Source: Brooklawnia propionicigenes
GTDB taxonomy: Bacteria; Actinomycetota; Actinomycetes; Propionibacteriales; Propionibacteriaceae
Direction: 5' to 3'
DNA: 64,000 nucleotides
Assembly (NCBI RefSeq): GCF_030297015.1
Contig: NZ_AP028056.1
Location: 2,490,939 to 2,554,938, forward strand
Both the position numbers and the translations under genes were made by a program. The notes beneath the pieces were generated by a model. The model was given only the letters and a program-made list of their open reading frames with translations, did not search any database and was not told the origin of the DNA. This document shows, piece by piece, positions 1 to 8,197 of the stretch (the first letter of the stretch is position 1; each line of letters begins with the position of its first letter).

Positions 1-1098
1 GAGGCGGATGATCGCTTCCCGGTTGGGGAAGATCCCGACCGCGTCGGTGCGGCGGCGGATCTCACGGTTCAGGCGTTCGGCGGGGTTGTTCGACCAGATC
101 TGGGTCCACACGTCCTTGGGGAAGCCGGTGAACGCGAGCACGTCTGCCCGGGCGGCTTCGAGGTGCTCTGCAACCTCGGGTAGCTTCTCGGCGGTGTAGT
201 CGAGCAGACGGTCGAACTGCGCCTGGACCGACTTTTTGTCGGGTTGGTCATAGACCGAATGGAGCATCGCTTTGACCGCGGGCCACATGCTCTTCGGGGT
301 CACGGACATCAGGTTCGCGGCGTAGTGGGTTCGGCAGCGCTGCCAGGACGCGCCAGGCAGGTTCGCCGCGATCGCCTCCACCAGCCCGGCGTGGGCATCG
401 CTGGTGACCAGTCGGACCCCCGCAAGGCCGCGGGCCACCAGATCGGCGAAGAACGTGTTCCACGCCGGTTTGGTCTCGGAGGTGACGACCTGCAGGCCCA
501 GGACCTCGCGGTGTCCGTCGCCGTTGACGCCGGTGGCGACGAGGACCACGGCGTTGATCACGCGTCCGCCTTCGCGGACCTTCATCGTCAACGCGTCAGC
601 TGCAACAAACGTGAACGGCCCGGCCTCGCCCAGGGGGCGGTGCCGGAACTGCGCTACGTGTTCGTCGAGGTCGGCGGCCATGCGTGAGACCTGTGACTTC
701 GACAGGCCGTCGATGCCCAGGGTCTTGACGAGTTTGTCCATCCGACGAGTACTGACGCCGGCGAGGTAGCAGTCAGCGATCACCGTGATCAGGGCCGCTT
801 CGGCTCGTTTGCGGCGCTCCAGCAGCCACTCGGGAAAGTAGCTGCCGGAGCGCAGCTTCGGGACGGCCACGTCGATGGTGCCGACGCGGGTGTCCAGCGG
901 GCGGTGGCGGTAGCCGTTGCGCTGCGCGACCCGCTCGGTTGAGGGCTGTCCCCATTCGGCGCCGCACACGGCGTCGGCATCGGCCGAGAGGAGGGCGTTG
1001 ATCATGTTCTGCAGCAGCTGGCGCATCATGTCCGGAGAGGCTTCGGTCAGCAGGTTGCCCAGCACGCGGGCGGGGTCGACAATGTGAGGAGCGGTCAT
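1..1098 (-). CDS. IS256-family transposase, 3'-truncated by window edge
   Basis: This encodes the first 366 residues of a Mutator-type DDE transposase, the same protein as the intact 413-residue copy at 2028-3269. The ATG at 1098 follows an AAAGGAAA ribosome binding site. No stop or frameshift is seen up to base 1, so the copy is probably intact outside the window. The last 47 or so codons are not visible. It would catalyse cut-and-paste or copy-paste movement of its own element. Confidence 0.93.
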   Translation of the reverse strand, partial: MTAPHIVDPARVLGNLLTEASPDMMRQLLQNMINALLSADADAVCGAEWGQPSTERVAQRNGYRHRPLDTRVGTIDVAVPKLRSGSYFPEWLLERRKRAEAALITVIADCYLAGVSTRRMDKLVKTLGIDGLSKSQVSRMAADLDEHVAQFRHRPLGEAGPFTFVAADALTMKVREGGRVINAVVLVATGVNGDGHREVLGLQVVTSETKPAWNTFFADLVARGLAGVRLVTSDAHAGLVEAIAANLPGASWQRCRTHYAANLMSVTPKSMWPAVKAMLHSVYDQPDKKSVQAQFDRLLDYTAEKLPEVAEHLEAARADVLAFTGFPKDVWTQIWSNNPAERLNREIRRRTDAVGIFPNREAIIRL

Positions 1099-1194
1099 CG
1101 TGGTTGATTTCCTTTGAGAGAGCTTTGGTAGGTGAACTCGAAGGATCCCACGGTGACCGCCCTGCCGTCATCGACGGCCACGGCCACTGTGGGG

Positions 1195-1220
1195 GCTACA
1201 CCACTCTAGGGGGCTCTACT
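1195..1220 (-). repeat. Terminal inverted repeat of IS copy 1 (transposase-start side)
   Basis: These 26 bp are the exact reverse complement of 1906-1931. The neighbouring fruA bases 1221-1228 read AGCCTCCG. If this copy made an 8-bp duplication, that octamer should recur beyond its far end. Confidence 0.85.
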
Positions 1221-1905
1221 AGCCTCCGAGCCCCCTTCACCGCTCGCGACCACGCGGCGAGCATTCGGGTCCTTGGCTGCCGCGACGGCTTCGTCGAGCA
1301 TCTTGCCGGCTTCCGACATCGGACGCTTGACGCTGGATTCGATCAGCGGCATGCCGGCGAACCGGTCGCGTCCGGTGACGCCGACATCGGCAGCGATGAT
1401 GATGGCGCCGGCTTTGGCGATGTCATCCGGGGTGAAGGGGACGACCCCACCCGAGCCCTGAGTCTCGACGTGCAGCTCGATGCCCTTCTCCTTGGCTGCC
1501 TCCTCCAGCGCCTCCGCCGCCATATAGGTGTGGGCGATGCCGGTCGGGCAGGAGGTGATCGCCAAGATCACCGGCTTGGCGGGTTCCCCGGCCGGAGCGG
1601 GCGCAGTACTGGCGGCCGGGACAGGCGCCGGGGCCGCGGCTGGCTTGGGCTCATCGGGCTGGACGATCGCCGAGATCAGGGCGGCGGCTTCGGCCGGCGT
1701 CTTGGCCGCACGCAACGAGGCCAGGAAATCCTTGCGGACCAGCGCCCTGGAGAGCTTGGCCAACAGCTTCATGTGGGCATCGCCGGTGCCCTCCGGCGCG
1801 GCGATGCCGATGATCAGGTCGGCGGGCCCATCCTTCGACCCGAAGTCGACCGGTTCGGCCAGCCGGATCAGTCCCAGCGAGGCCTGCTTGACGGCCGCCG
1901 CGCGG
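1221..1905 (-). pseudogene. fruA: Fructose PTS enzyme II (EIIA C-terminal half, linker and EIIB), cut at both ends by IS copies
   Basis: The minus strand stays open through the whole 685-bp interval. It begins with the C-terminal half of a fructose-type EIIA domain (PVDFGSKDGPADLIIGIAAP), passes through an Ala/Pro-rich linker, and ends in a fructose EIIB domain with the phosphocysteine motif ITSCPTGIAHT. The family transfers phosphate from HPr through EIIA-His and EIIB-Cys to fructose during uptake by EIIC. The reading frame continues exactly from the N-terminal piece at 3307-3514 once IS copy 2 is removed. At 1221 it runs into copy 1 and stops four codons later. The EIIC part, if it survives, is outside the window. 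The fragment has no start codon of its own that would give a full EIIA. Confidence 0.9.
1898..1905. repeat. 8-bp target site duplication of IS copy 2, left side
   Basis: CCGCGCGG is found here and again at 3307-3314, directly abutting both ends of the element. The octamer is its own reverse complement. Direct duplications of 8-9 bp are typical of the IS256 family. Confidence 0.92.
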
Positions 1906-1931
1906 AGTAGAGCCCCCTAGAGTGGTGTAGC
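1906..1931 (+). repeat. Left terminal inverted repeat of IS copy 2
   Basis: These 26 bp match the reverse complement of 3281-3306 at 19 of 26 positions. The inner block AGTGGTGTAGC is perfect, and the outer half has several mismatches. Confidence 0.85.
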
Positions 1932-2027
1932 CCCCACAGTGGCCGTGGCCGTCGATGACGGCAGGGCGGTCACCGTGGGATCCTTCGAGTTCACCTACCA
2001 AAGCTCTCTCAAAGGAAATCAACCACG

Positions 2028-3269
2028 ATGACCGCTCCTCACATTGTCGACCCCGCCCGCGTGCTGGGCAACCTGCTGACCGAAGCCTCTCCGGACATGA
2101 TGCGCCAGCTGCTGCAGAACATGATCAACGCCCTCCTCTCGGCCGATGCCGACGCCGTGTGCGGCGCCGAATGGGGACAGCCCTCAACCGAGCGGGTCGC
2201 GCAGCGCAACGGCTACCGCCACCGCCCGCTGGACACCCGCGTCGGCACCATCGACGTGGCCGTCCCGAAGCTGCGCTCCGGCAGCTACTTTCCCGAGTGG
2301 CTGCTGGAGCGCCGCAAACGAGCCGAAGCGGCCCTGATCACGGTGATCGCTGACTGCTACCTCGCCGGCGTCAGTACTCGTCGGATGGACAAACTCGTCA
2401 AGACCCTGGGCATCGACGGCCTGTCGAAGTCACAGGTCTCACGCATGGCCGCCGACCTCGACGAACACGTAGCGCAGTTCCGGCACCGCCCCCTGGGCGA
2501 GGCCGGGCCGTTCACGTTTGTTGCAGCTGACGCGTTGACGATGAAGGTCCGCGAAGGCGGACGCGTGATCAACGCCGTGGTCCTCGTCGCCACCGGCGTC
2601 AACGGCGACGGACACCGCGAGGTCCTGGGCCTGCAGGTCGTCACCTCCGAGACCAAACCGGCGTGGAACACGTTCTTCGCCGATCTGGTGGCCCGCGGCC
2701 TTGCGGGGGTCCGACTGGTCACCAGCGATGCCCACGCCGGGCTGGTGGAGGCGATCGCGGCGAACCTGCCTGGCGCGTCCTGGCAGCGCTGCCGAACCCA
2801 CTACGCCGCGAACCTGATGTCCGTGACCCCGAAGAGCATGTGGCCCGCGGTCAAAGCGATGCTCCATTCGGTCTATGACCAACCCGACAAAAAGTCGGTC
2901 CAGGCGCAGTTCGACCGTCTGCTCGACTACACCGCCGAGAAGCTACCCGAGGTTGCAGAGCACCTCGAAGCCGCCCGGGCAGACGTGCTCGCGTTCACCG
3001 GCTTCCCCAAGGACGTGTGGACCCAGATCTGGTCGAACAACCCCGCCGAACGCCTGAACCGTGAGATCCGCCGCCGCACCGACGCGGTCGGGATCTTCCC
3101 CAACCGGGAAGCGATCATCCGCCTCGTCGGCGCTGTCTTGGCCGAGCAGACCGATGAGTGGGCAGAAGGGCGCCGCTACCTCGGCCTCGACGTCCTCGCA
3201 CGATGCCGACTCAGCACCATCACCAACGCCGTTGAGGAGGTGACCGAACCCCTCGCCCTCACCGCCTAG
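2028..3269 (+). CDS. IS256-family (Mutator-type) transposase
   Basis: The 413-residue protein has the DDE layout of this family: Asp168 in VAADAL, Asp234 in TSDAH and Glu341 in NNPAERLNREIRRR, with the CX2H signature RCRTH at 255-258 between the second and third. Length is normal for the family. The ATG at 2028 follows AAAGGAAA with a spacing of about nine bases, and the 122 bp between the inverted repeat and the start should hold the promoter. The stop codon lies 37 bp before the right end of the element. Nothing suggests inactivation, so both copies are probably mobile. Confidence 0.97.
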   Translation: MTAPHIVDPARVLGNLLTEASPDMMRQLLQNMINALLSADADAVCGAEWGQPSTERVAQRNGYRHRPLDTRVGTIDVAVPKLRSGSYFPEWLLERRKRAEAALITVIADCYLAGVSTRRMDKLVKTLGIDGLSKSQVSRMAADLDEHVAQFRHRPLGEAGPFTFVAADALTMKVREGGRVINAVVLVATGVNGDGHREVLGLQVVTSETKPAWNTFFADLVARGLAGVRLVTSDAHAGLVEAIAANLPGASWQRCRTHYAANLMSVTPKSMWPAVKAMLHSVYDQPDKKSVQAQFDRLLDYTAEKLPEVAEHLEAARADVLAFTGFPKDVWTQIWSNNPAERLNREIRRRTDAVGIFPNREAIIRLVGAVLAEQTDEWAEGRRYLGLDVLARCRLSTITNAVEEVTEPLALTA

Positions 3270-3280
3270 ACGAAGGAACC

Positions 3281-3306
3281 GCTACACCACTCCACTGGAC
3301 TTGACC
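3281..3306 (-). repeat. Right terminal inverted repeat of IS copy 2
   Basis: Reverse complement of the left end with seven mismatches in 26. It directly abuts the second CCGCGCGG at 3307-3314. Confidence 0.85.
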
Positions 3307-3514
3307 CCGCGCGGCAGTGCGGAATCGCAATGCCGCCGGGCATGCCGGTGGTGAACTGCGCTTCGCGCTTTTCGAATGCATCCAGCAAACCTGCGCGATC
3401 AGCGCGTCCGCTGGCAGCGATCAACGTCGCCATCTCGGCGATGACTGCATGTTTGTCGCCAGTGACAGTAACCCCGAGTCTGACCAGCTCGGGAGTGATA
3501 AGCGGTTCGGTCAT
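3307..3514 (-). pseudogene. fruA: Fructose PTS EIIA, N-terminal fragment, interrupted by IS copy 2
   Basis: The fragment starts at ATG 3514 after the ribosome binding site GAGAGGAAA and encodes the first 69 residues of a fructose-type EIIA. These include the phosphorylation-site motif GGIAIPHCRA with His66. The frame then enters the IS right end and stops at 3266 after 13 foreign residues. Joining it to 1905 across one copy of the octamer gives an uninterrupted reading (HCRAAAVKQASLGLIRL) typical of EIIA-Fru. The gene lies directly behind the DeoR-type regulator, the usual fru arrangement, but no fruK is seen between them. As it stands the product cannot form a functional EIIA. Confidence 0.92.
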
Positions 3515-3635
3515 CGCGTTTCCTCTCTGATCGCAGGCTCTCGCCGGCGAGATTGTGCTACAAAACAGGCCACGTTCAGTCGAGCGGGCCGACCGTGCTG
3601 TCGGGGGAGGCCGACGGGCAATCTCAGGGCTGCAA

Positions 3636-4397
3636 TCATGCCCGCACAACCTCAATTCCATTGTCTTCGAATAGTTGGGTGTAGGAGTCAGACAGGCCGG
3701 AGTCGGTGACCAGTACGTCGATTTCGCCGAGTTCGGCGAAGGTGACGAGCTGAACCAGACCTGCCTTCGACGAATCGGCGAGCACGATACGCCGGCCCGC
3801 CTGGGTGACCATCGCGGTCTTCGTGGCTGCCTCGTCCACATCGGGGGTGGTGAACCCCGCAGCGCTCATGCCGTTGCAGCCGATGAAGGCCACGTCGGGA
3901 TGCAACCTGGACAGGGCTTGCACGGTGTCGACGCCGACCGCGGCGTGAGTGCTGTGACGCAGCCGCCCGGGAAGCAGGTCGAGCCGGTCGGTGGTGACCA
4001 TCAACGCGGCCTGTGCGATGCCCACGGCGTTGGTGACCACCTGAAGATTCCTGCCGCTCAGATAGCCCACCAGCTCGAGAGTGGTGGAACCCGCATCGAG
4101 CAGGACGGACTTGAGTGGGCCGGAGGGCAGGAACCGGGAGGCGGCTAGTGCGATGCGCTTCTTTGCCGCCGTGTTCGTGCTCAATCTGGTCGGCAGGTCC
4201 GGTTCGGGATCGGCTGTGCGCTTGGCGATGGCCCCGCCGTGCACCCGGGTAAGCAGGCCCGAGGACTCGAGAGTATCGAGGTCGCGCCGGATCGTCTCGG
4301 TGACGACGTCGTAGCGTTCGGCGAGTTCGGCCACGGTCACCCGGCCGTCCCTGTCAAGCGCGTCACAGATCAGCTGTCTGCGTTCCTCGGCATACAT
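3636..4397 (-). CDS. fruR: DeoR-family sugar regulator, probable fructose operon repressor
   Basis: The 253-residue protein starts MYAEERRQLICDAL at ATG 4397. An upstream start at 4481 would add a basic, non-conserved tail. Residues 6-60 form a DeoR winged helix with the recognition segment VTETIRRDLDTLE. Residues about 75-235 are the sugar-phosphate sensing domain with the LLDAGSTTLEL motif. Family members usually sense a phosphorylated sugar and repress the adjacent operon, here fruA, whose start lies 121 bp downstream. The regulator looks intact although its target gene is broken. The specific ligand is inferred from the neighbour. Confidence 0.85.
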   Translation of the reverse strand: MYAEERRQLICDALDRDGRVTVAELAERYDVVTETIRRDLDTLESSGLLTRVHGGAIAKRTADPEPDLPTRLSTNTAAKKRIALAASRFLPSGPLKSVLLDAGSTTLELVGYLSGRNLQVVTNAVGIAQAALMVTTDRLDLLPGRLRHSTHAAVGVDTVQALSRLHPDVAFIGCNGMSAAGFTTPDVDEAATKTAMVTQAGRRIVLADSSKAGLVQLVTFAELGEIDVLVTDSGLSDSYTQLFEDNGIEVVRA

Positions 4398-4467
4398 GTG
4401 GTGGCACAACTCCAAGCTCCCGTTGCTTCGACGCCTGCGATGGCGCGTGTCGATAACGAAGACAATA

Positions 4468-4505
4468 CACACAAATGCCATGCAATACCACTGTTGTTAT
4501 GTGTG
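4468..4505. promoter_or_regulatory. Imperfect inverted repeat in the fruR-nifJ intergenic region, possible operator
   Basis: CACACA at 4468-4473 faces TGTGTG at 4500-4505 across an A+T-richer segment, in a 197-bp divergent intergenic region that is otherwise very G+C-rich. It may be the binding site of the DeoR-type protein or of a redox regulator of the oxidoreductase gene. No clear consensus promoter was identified. Confidence 0.3.
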
Positions 4506-4594
4506 GTTTTTGGCGAATGGTCGCGGCGTGCGCCCGGCGAGGCTTTGGCGGACGGGTGGCCGCGCATTATCGCAGATGTGCCAAGCTGGGGAAC

Positions 4595-7500
4595 GTGGCA
4601 GACACACGAACATGGCAAACGATGGACGGGAACGAGGCCGCCGCGCGCGTGGCGCACGCCCTCAGCGAGGTCATCGCGATCTACCCCATCACGCCCTCGT
4701 CGGCGATGGCCGAGTCGTCGGACGCCTGGAGCGCGGCCGGACGCACGAACATCTGGGGTGAGGTTCCCGAGGTCGTCGAGATGCAGTCCGAGGCCGGGGC
4801 AGCGGGCGCGCTGCACGGCGCGGTCACCAAGGGCACCCTGGGAACGACCTTCACCGCTTCGCAGGGCCTGCTGCTGATGATCCCGAATATGTACAAGATC
4901 GCCGGTGAGCTCACTCCGGCGGTCATTCACGTGGCGGCTCGCACCATTGCCACGCATGCGTTGAGCATCTTCGGTGATCACTCCGATGTGATGGGCTGCC
5001 GGATGACCGGCTGGGCGATGCTGTGTGCCAGCAGCGTGCAGGAAGCCCATGATTTCGCGCTCGCCTCGCACGCCGCCACGCTGCGTACCCGGGTGCCCTT
5101 CCTGCACTTCTTCGATGGCTTCCGCACCAGCCACGAGGAGAACAAGATTCAGGTGCTCAGCCGCGACGACCTGCGGGCGCTGGTGCGCGAAGAAGACGTT
5201 CTGGCCCATCGCGAGCGCGGGCTCACTCCGGACGCGCCGAGCATTCGCGGCACCGCACAGAATCCCGACGTCTTCTTCCAGGCGCGCGAGGCCTCCAATC
5301 TGTTCTACGACGCGGTGCCCAAGGTTGTTGCGGAGGTCTTCGACGAGCTGGCCGAGCGCACCGGACGCCGCTACTCACTGGTCGAGTATCACGGCGCGCC
5401 CGACGCGCAGCGGGTCGTCATCGTCCTCGGTTCTGCCTGGGGTACCACCTGTGAGGCGGTGGACGAACTGGTGGCCCGCGGCGAGAAGGTCGGCGTGGCG
5501 ACGTTACGGCTCTATCGTCCGTTCCCGGCCGCCGAGCTGATCGCCGCACTGCCGGCCACCACCACCTCGATCGCGGTGCTCGACCGCACCAAGGAACCCG
5601 GTGCTGCCGGCGAGCCGCTGTTCACCGATGTGATGGTTGCCGCCGCGGAGAATGCCACCCGCTTCGACGCCGGCATGCCGGCGATCATCGGCGGACGCTA
5701 CGGCCTGTCGAGCAAGGAGTACACCCCTGCGATGGCGGCCGCCGTGTTCGCCGAGCTGGCCGCCGACCAGCCCAAGAGGCGCTTCACGGTCGGCATCAAC
5801 GACGACGTGACGCATCTTTCGCTGCCGGTACCTGCCGATTTCCGCACCTCGACCGACGCGCTCACGGCGGTCTTCTTCGGTCTGGGTTCGGACGGCACCG
5901 TCGGTGCGGCCAAGAACACCGTCAAGATCATCGGATCGGATCCGCAACGCTACGCGCAGGGCTACTTCGTCTACGACTCGCGCAAGTCGGGAGCAACCAC
6001 CGTCAGCCATCTGCGCTTCGGTGAGAAGCCGATCAACTCGGCCTATCTCATCGACCGGGCCGACTTCGTCGCGGTGCACCAGTTCGAGCTGCTATTCCAG
6101 ATGCGCACTCTCGATCTGGCCAAGCCCGGCGCCACCGTGCTGCTCAACTCGCCCTACGGCGACCGCACCTGGGACGAGTTGCCCGCCGAGATCCGCGATC
6201 TGATCGTCCAACGTGAGTTGTCGGTCTGGGTGATCGACGCCGCTGCCGTCGCACACGCTGCCGGCCTGGGTAAACGCATCAACACCGTGATGCAGCCCTG
6301 CTTCTTCTATCTGTCGGGCGTGGTTGCGCGCTCCGATGCGATCTCGCAGATCAAGGCCTCCGTCGAGGCGACCTACGGCCGCCGCGGACGCACGGTGGTG
6401 GAGCGCAACTTCGCGGCCATCGACGGCGCCATCGCCGCGCTGGAGCCGTTGAGGATCACCGAAGCCGGCACCACGACGATTCACCGGATGCCTCCGATGC
6501 CCGACAGCGCGCCGGACTTCGTCAAGCAGGTCACCGCGACGATGCTGCGTGGCGAGGGCGATCTGCTGCCGGTCAGCGCGATGCCGGTCGACGGCACCTG
6601 GCCCAGCGGTACCGCGAAGTTCGAGAAGCGTGGTATCGCCGAGGAGATCCCGATCTGGGATCCGAGCCTGTGCATCGACTGCGGCAAGTGCGCGATCGTC
6701 TGCCCGCATTCGGCGATTCGCATCAAGGTGGCCCCGGCCGACCAGCTGGAAGGCGCGCCGGACACCTTCAAGTCGAAGCCCTACAAGGACCGCAATCTCA
6801 AGGGTCACCAGCTGGTCGTCCAGGTCGCCCCCGACGATTGCACGGGCTGCGGAATCTGCGTCGATGTCTGCCCGGCACGGTCGAAGACCGAAGTCAAACA
6901 CAAGTCGATCAACCTCGAACCGCGACGCGATCACCTGGACGCCGAGCGCGCCAATTACGACTTCTTCCTGGGAATCCCCGACCTCGACCGCACGAAGGTG
7001 CGCCACGATCAGGTCAAGGGCGCCGCCCAGTTGGAGCCGCTGTTCGAGTTCTCGCTGGCCTGCTCGGGTTGTGGTGAGACGCCGTATATCCGCACGCTCA
7101 CCCAGCTGTTCGGTGACCGGCTGATCATGGCGAATGCGACCGGGTGCTCGTCCATCTACGGCGGCAACCTGCCGACCAGCCCGTTCACCACCAATGCGCA
7201 GGGCCGCGGCCCGGCCTGGAGCAACTCGCTGTTCGAGGACAACGCCGAGTTCGGGCTGGGGATTCGGCTGGCCTGGGAGATGCAGAACTCGCAGGCGCGC
7301 CGGCTGCTGGGTGAACTGCGTGGGTCACTGGATGAGGAGCTGGTGGCGGGGATTCTCGGCGCCGATCAGTCCGGTGAAGCCGGAATCATCGCCCAGCGCG
7401 AGCGGGTGGCTGTGCTGAAACAGCAGCTGGCCGGTGTCGGTGATGCCAAGGCGTCGACGCTGTTGACCCTTGCGGACGAACTGGTGACCAAGAGCGTGTG

Positions 7501-8194
7501 GATCGTTGGTGGGGACGGCTGGGCCTACGACATCGGCTCGGGCGGTCTGGACCATGTGCTCGGGTCGGGGCGCAACGTCAACGTGCTGGTGCTCGACACC
7601 GAGGTCTATTCCAACACCGGCGGGCAGGCGTCCAAGGCCACCCCGCGCGGTGCGGCGGCGAAGTTCGCGACCGCCGGCAAGAGCTCGCCGAAGAAGGATC
7701 TGGGCATGATCGCGCAGGCCTACGGCAATGTCTATGTGGCTCAGATCGCGATGGGCGCCAATCAGCAGCAGACGGTGCGCGCGCTGTTGGAGGCCGAGGC
7801 CTGGGACGGCCCGAGCATCGTGATCGCCTACAGCACCTGCATCGCGCACGGCATCGACATGCAGACCTCGATGACTCACCAGGCGAACGCGGTGGCGACC
7901 GGCTATTGGCCGCTCTACCGCTTCCGCCCGACCGAGGAGTCCGAGGGCATCCCGCTGCACCTGGATTCGAAGGCGCCCGTGGGTGCGGTCGCCGACTACA
8001 TGGCCGACGAGGCCCGGTACGCGATGCTGAGACGCTCGAATCCCGAGCGCGCCGCCCAGCTGTTCGCCCTGGCCCAAGCAGACGCGGACGAGCGCTGGCA
8101 CTATTACAGCCAACTCGCCGGCGTCCAGCGGGCGTTGCCCGCCGACCATGGCGCCGCGGCCAGCGAAGCCGAATCGGGTCCGAAGGAGAGCTGA
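4595..8194 (+). CDS. nifJ: Pyruvate:ferredoxin (flavodoxin) oxidoreductase
   Basis: This single-chain enzyme of 1199 residues oxidatively decarboxylates pyruvate to acetyl-CoA and CO2 while reducing ferredoxin or flavodoxin. The N-terminal domain has the family signature TMDGNEAAARVAHA followed by IYPITPSSAMAE. Two ferredoxin-type clusters, CIDCGKCAIVC near residue 693 and CTGCGICVDVC near 749, bind 4Fe-4S centres. The C-terminal thiamine-diphosphate region includes SGCGETPYIR and the stretch around GDGWAYDIGSGGLDHV near 973. The GTG at 4595 is chosen because conserved sequence begins a few residues later; the 40 codons upstream are not conserved in character. The length is normal. It is four bases ahead of a flavoprotein gene and divergent from fruR. 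Such enzymes are oxygen-sensitive and imply at least partly anaerobic metabolism. Confidence 0.97.
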   Translation: MADTRTWQTMDGNEAAARVAHALSEVIAIYPITPSSAMAESSDAWSAAGRTNIWGEVPEVVEMQSEAGAAGALHGAVTKGTLGTTFTASQGLLLMIPNMYKIAGELTPAVIHVAARTIATHALSIFGDHSDVMGCRMTGWAMLCASSVQEAHDFALASHAATLRTRVPFLHFFDGFRTSHEENKIQVLSRDDLRALVREEDVLAHRERGLTPDAPSIRGTAQNPDVFFQAREASNLFYDAVPKVVAEVFDELAERTGRRYSLVEYHGAPDAQRVVIVLGSAWGTTCEAVDELVARGEKVGVATLRLYRPFPAAELIAALPATTTSIAVLDRTKEPGAAGEPLFTDVMVAAAENATRFDAGMPAIIGGRYGLSSKEYTPAMAAAVFAELAADQPKRRFTVGINDDVTHLSLPVPADFRTSTDALTAVFFGLGSDGTVGAAKNTVKIIGSDPQRYAQGYFVYDSRKSGATTVSHLRFGEKPINSAYLIDRADFVAVHQFELLFQMRTLDLAKPGATVLLNSPYGDRTWDELPAEIRDLIVQRELSVWVIDAAAVAHAAGLGKRINTVMQPCFFYLSGVVARSDAISQIKASVEATYGRRGRTVVERNFAAIDGAIAALEPLRITEAGTTTIHRMPPMPDSAPDFVKQVTATMLRGEGDLLPVSAMPVDGTWPSGTAKFEKRGIAEEIPIWDPSLCIDCGKCAIVCPHSAIRIKVAPADQLEGAPDTFKSKPYKDRNLKGHQLVVQVAPDDCTGCGICVDVCPARSKTEVKHKSINLEPRRDHLDAERANYDFFLGIPDLDRTKVRHDQVKGAAQLEPLFEFSLACSGCGETPYIRTLTQLFGDRLIMANATGCSSIYGGNLPTSPFTTNAQGRGPAWSNSLFEDNAEFGLGIRLAWEMQNSQARRLLGELRGSLDEELVAGILGADQSGEAGIIAQRERVAVLKQQLAGVGDAKASTLLTLADELVTKSVWIVGGDGWAYDIGSGGLDHVLGSGRNVNVLVLDTEVYSNTGGQASKATPRGAAAKFATAGKSSPKKDLGMIAQAYGNVYVAQIAMGANQQQTVRALLEAEAWDGPSIVIAYSTCIAHGIDMQTSMTHQANAVATGYWPLYRFRPTEESEGIPLHLDSKAPVGAVADYMADEARYAMLRRSNPERAAQLFALAQADADERWHYYSQLAGVQRALPADHGAAASEAESGPKES

Positions 8195-8197
8195 GTC

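Larger units (their letters stand above)
1..1220 (-). mobile_element. IS256-family insertion sequence, copy 1 (cut by the window edge)
   Basis: The inner end of the element is at 1220. From 1220 back to base 1 it appears to be an exact inverted copy of 1906-3125, because position x pairs with 3126-x; the segments compared directly and the short reading frames along the two copies are identical. Homology stops abruptly between 1220 and 1221. It lies head-to-head with copy 2, 685 bp away, and interrupts the same fruA gene. Its far end, second inverted repeat and target duplication are outside the window. Near-identity of the copies points to very recent transposition. Confidence 0.93.
1906..3306 (+). 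mobile_element. IS256-family insertion sequence, copy 2 (complete, 1401 bp)
   Basis: The element runs from the left inverted repeat at 1906 to the right one at 3306 and is flanked by the octamer CCGCGCGG on both sides. It contains a single intact transposase gene in the family size range. It splits the EIIA domain of fruA after the active-site motif IPHCRA. Together with copy 1 in opposite orientation it brackets 685 bp, so the pair could act as a composite transposon or promote inversions. Confidence 0.95.

Noticed and set aside
4398-4481. Longer start for the DeoR regulator at 4481
   Set aside because: The added residues are not family-like; the HTH domain begins right after ATG 4397.
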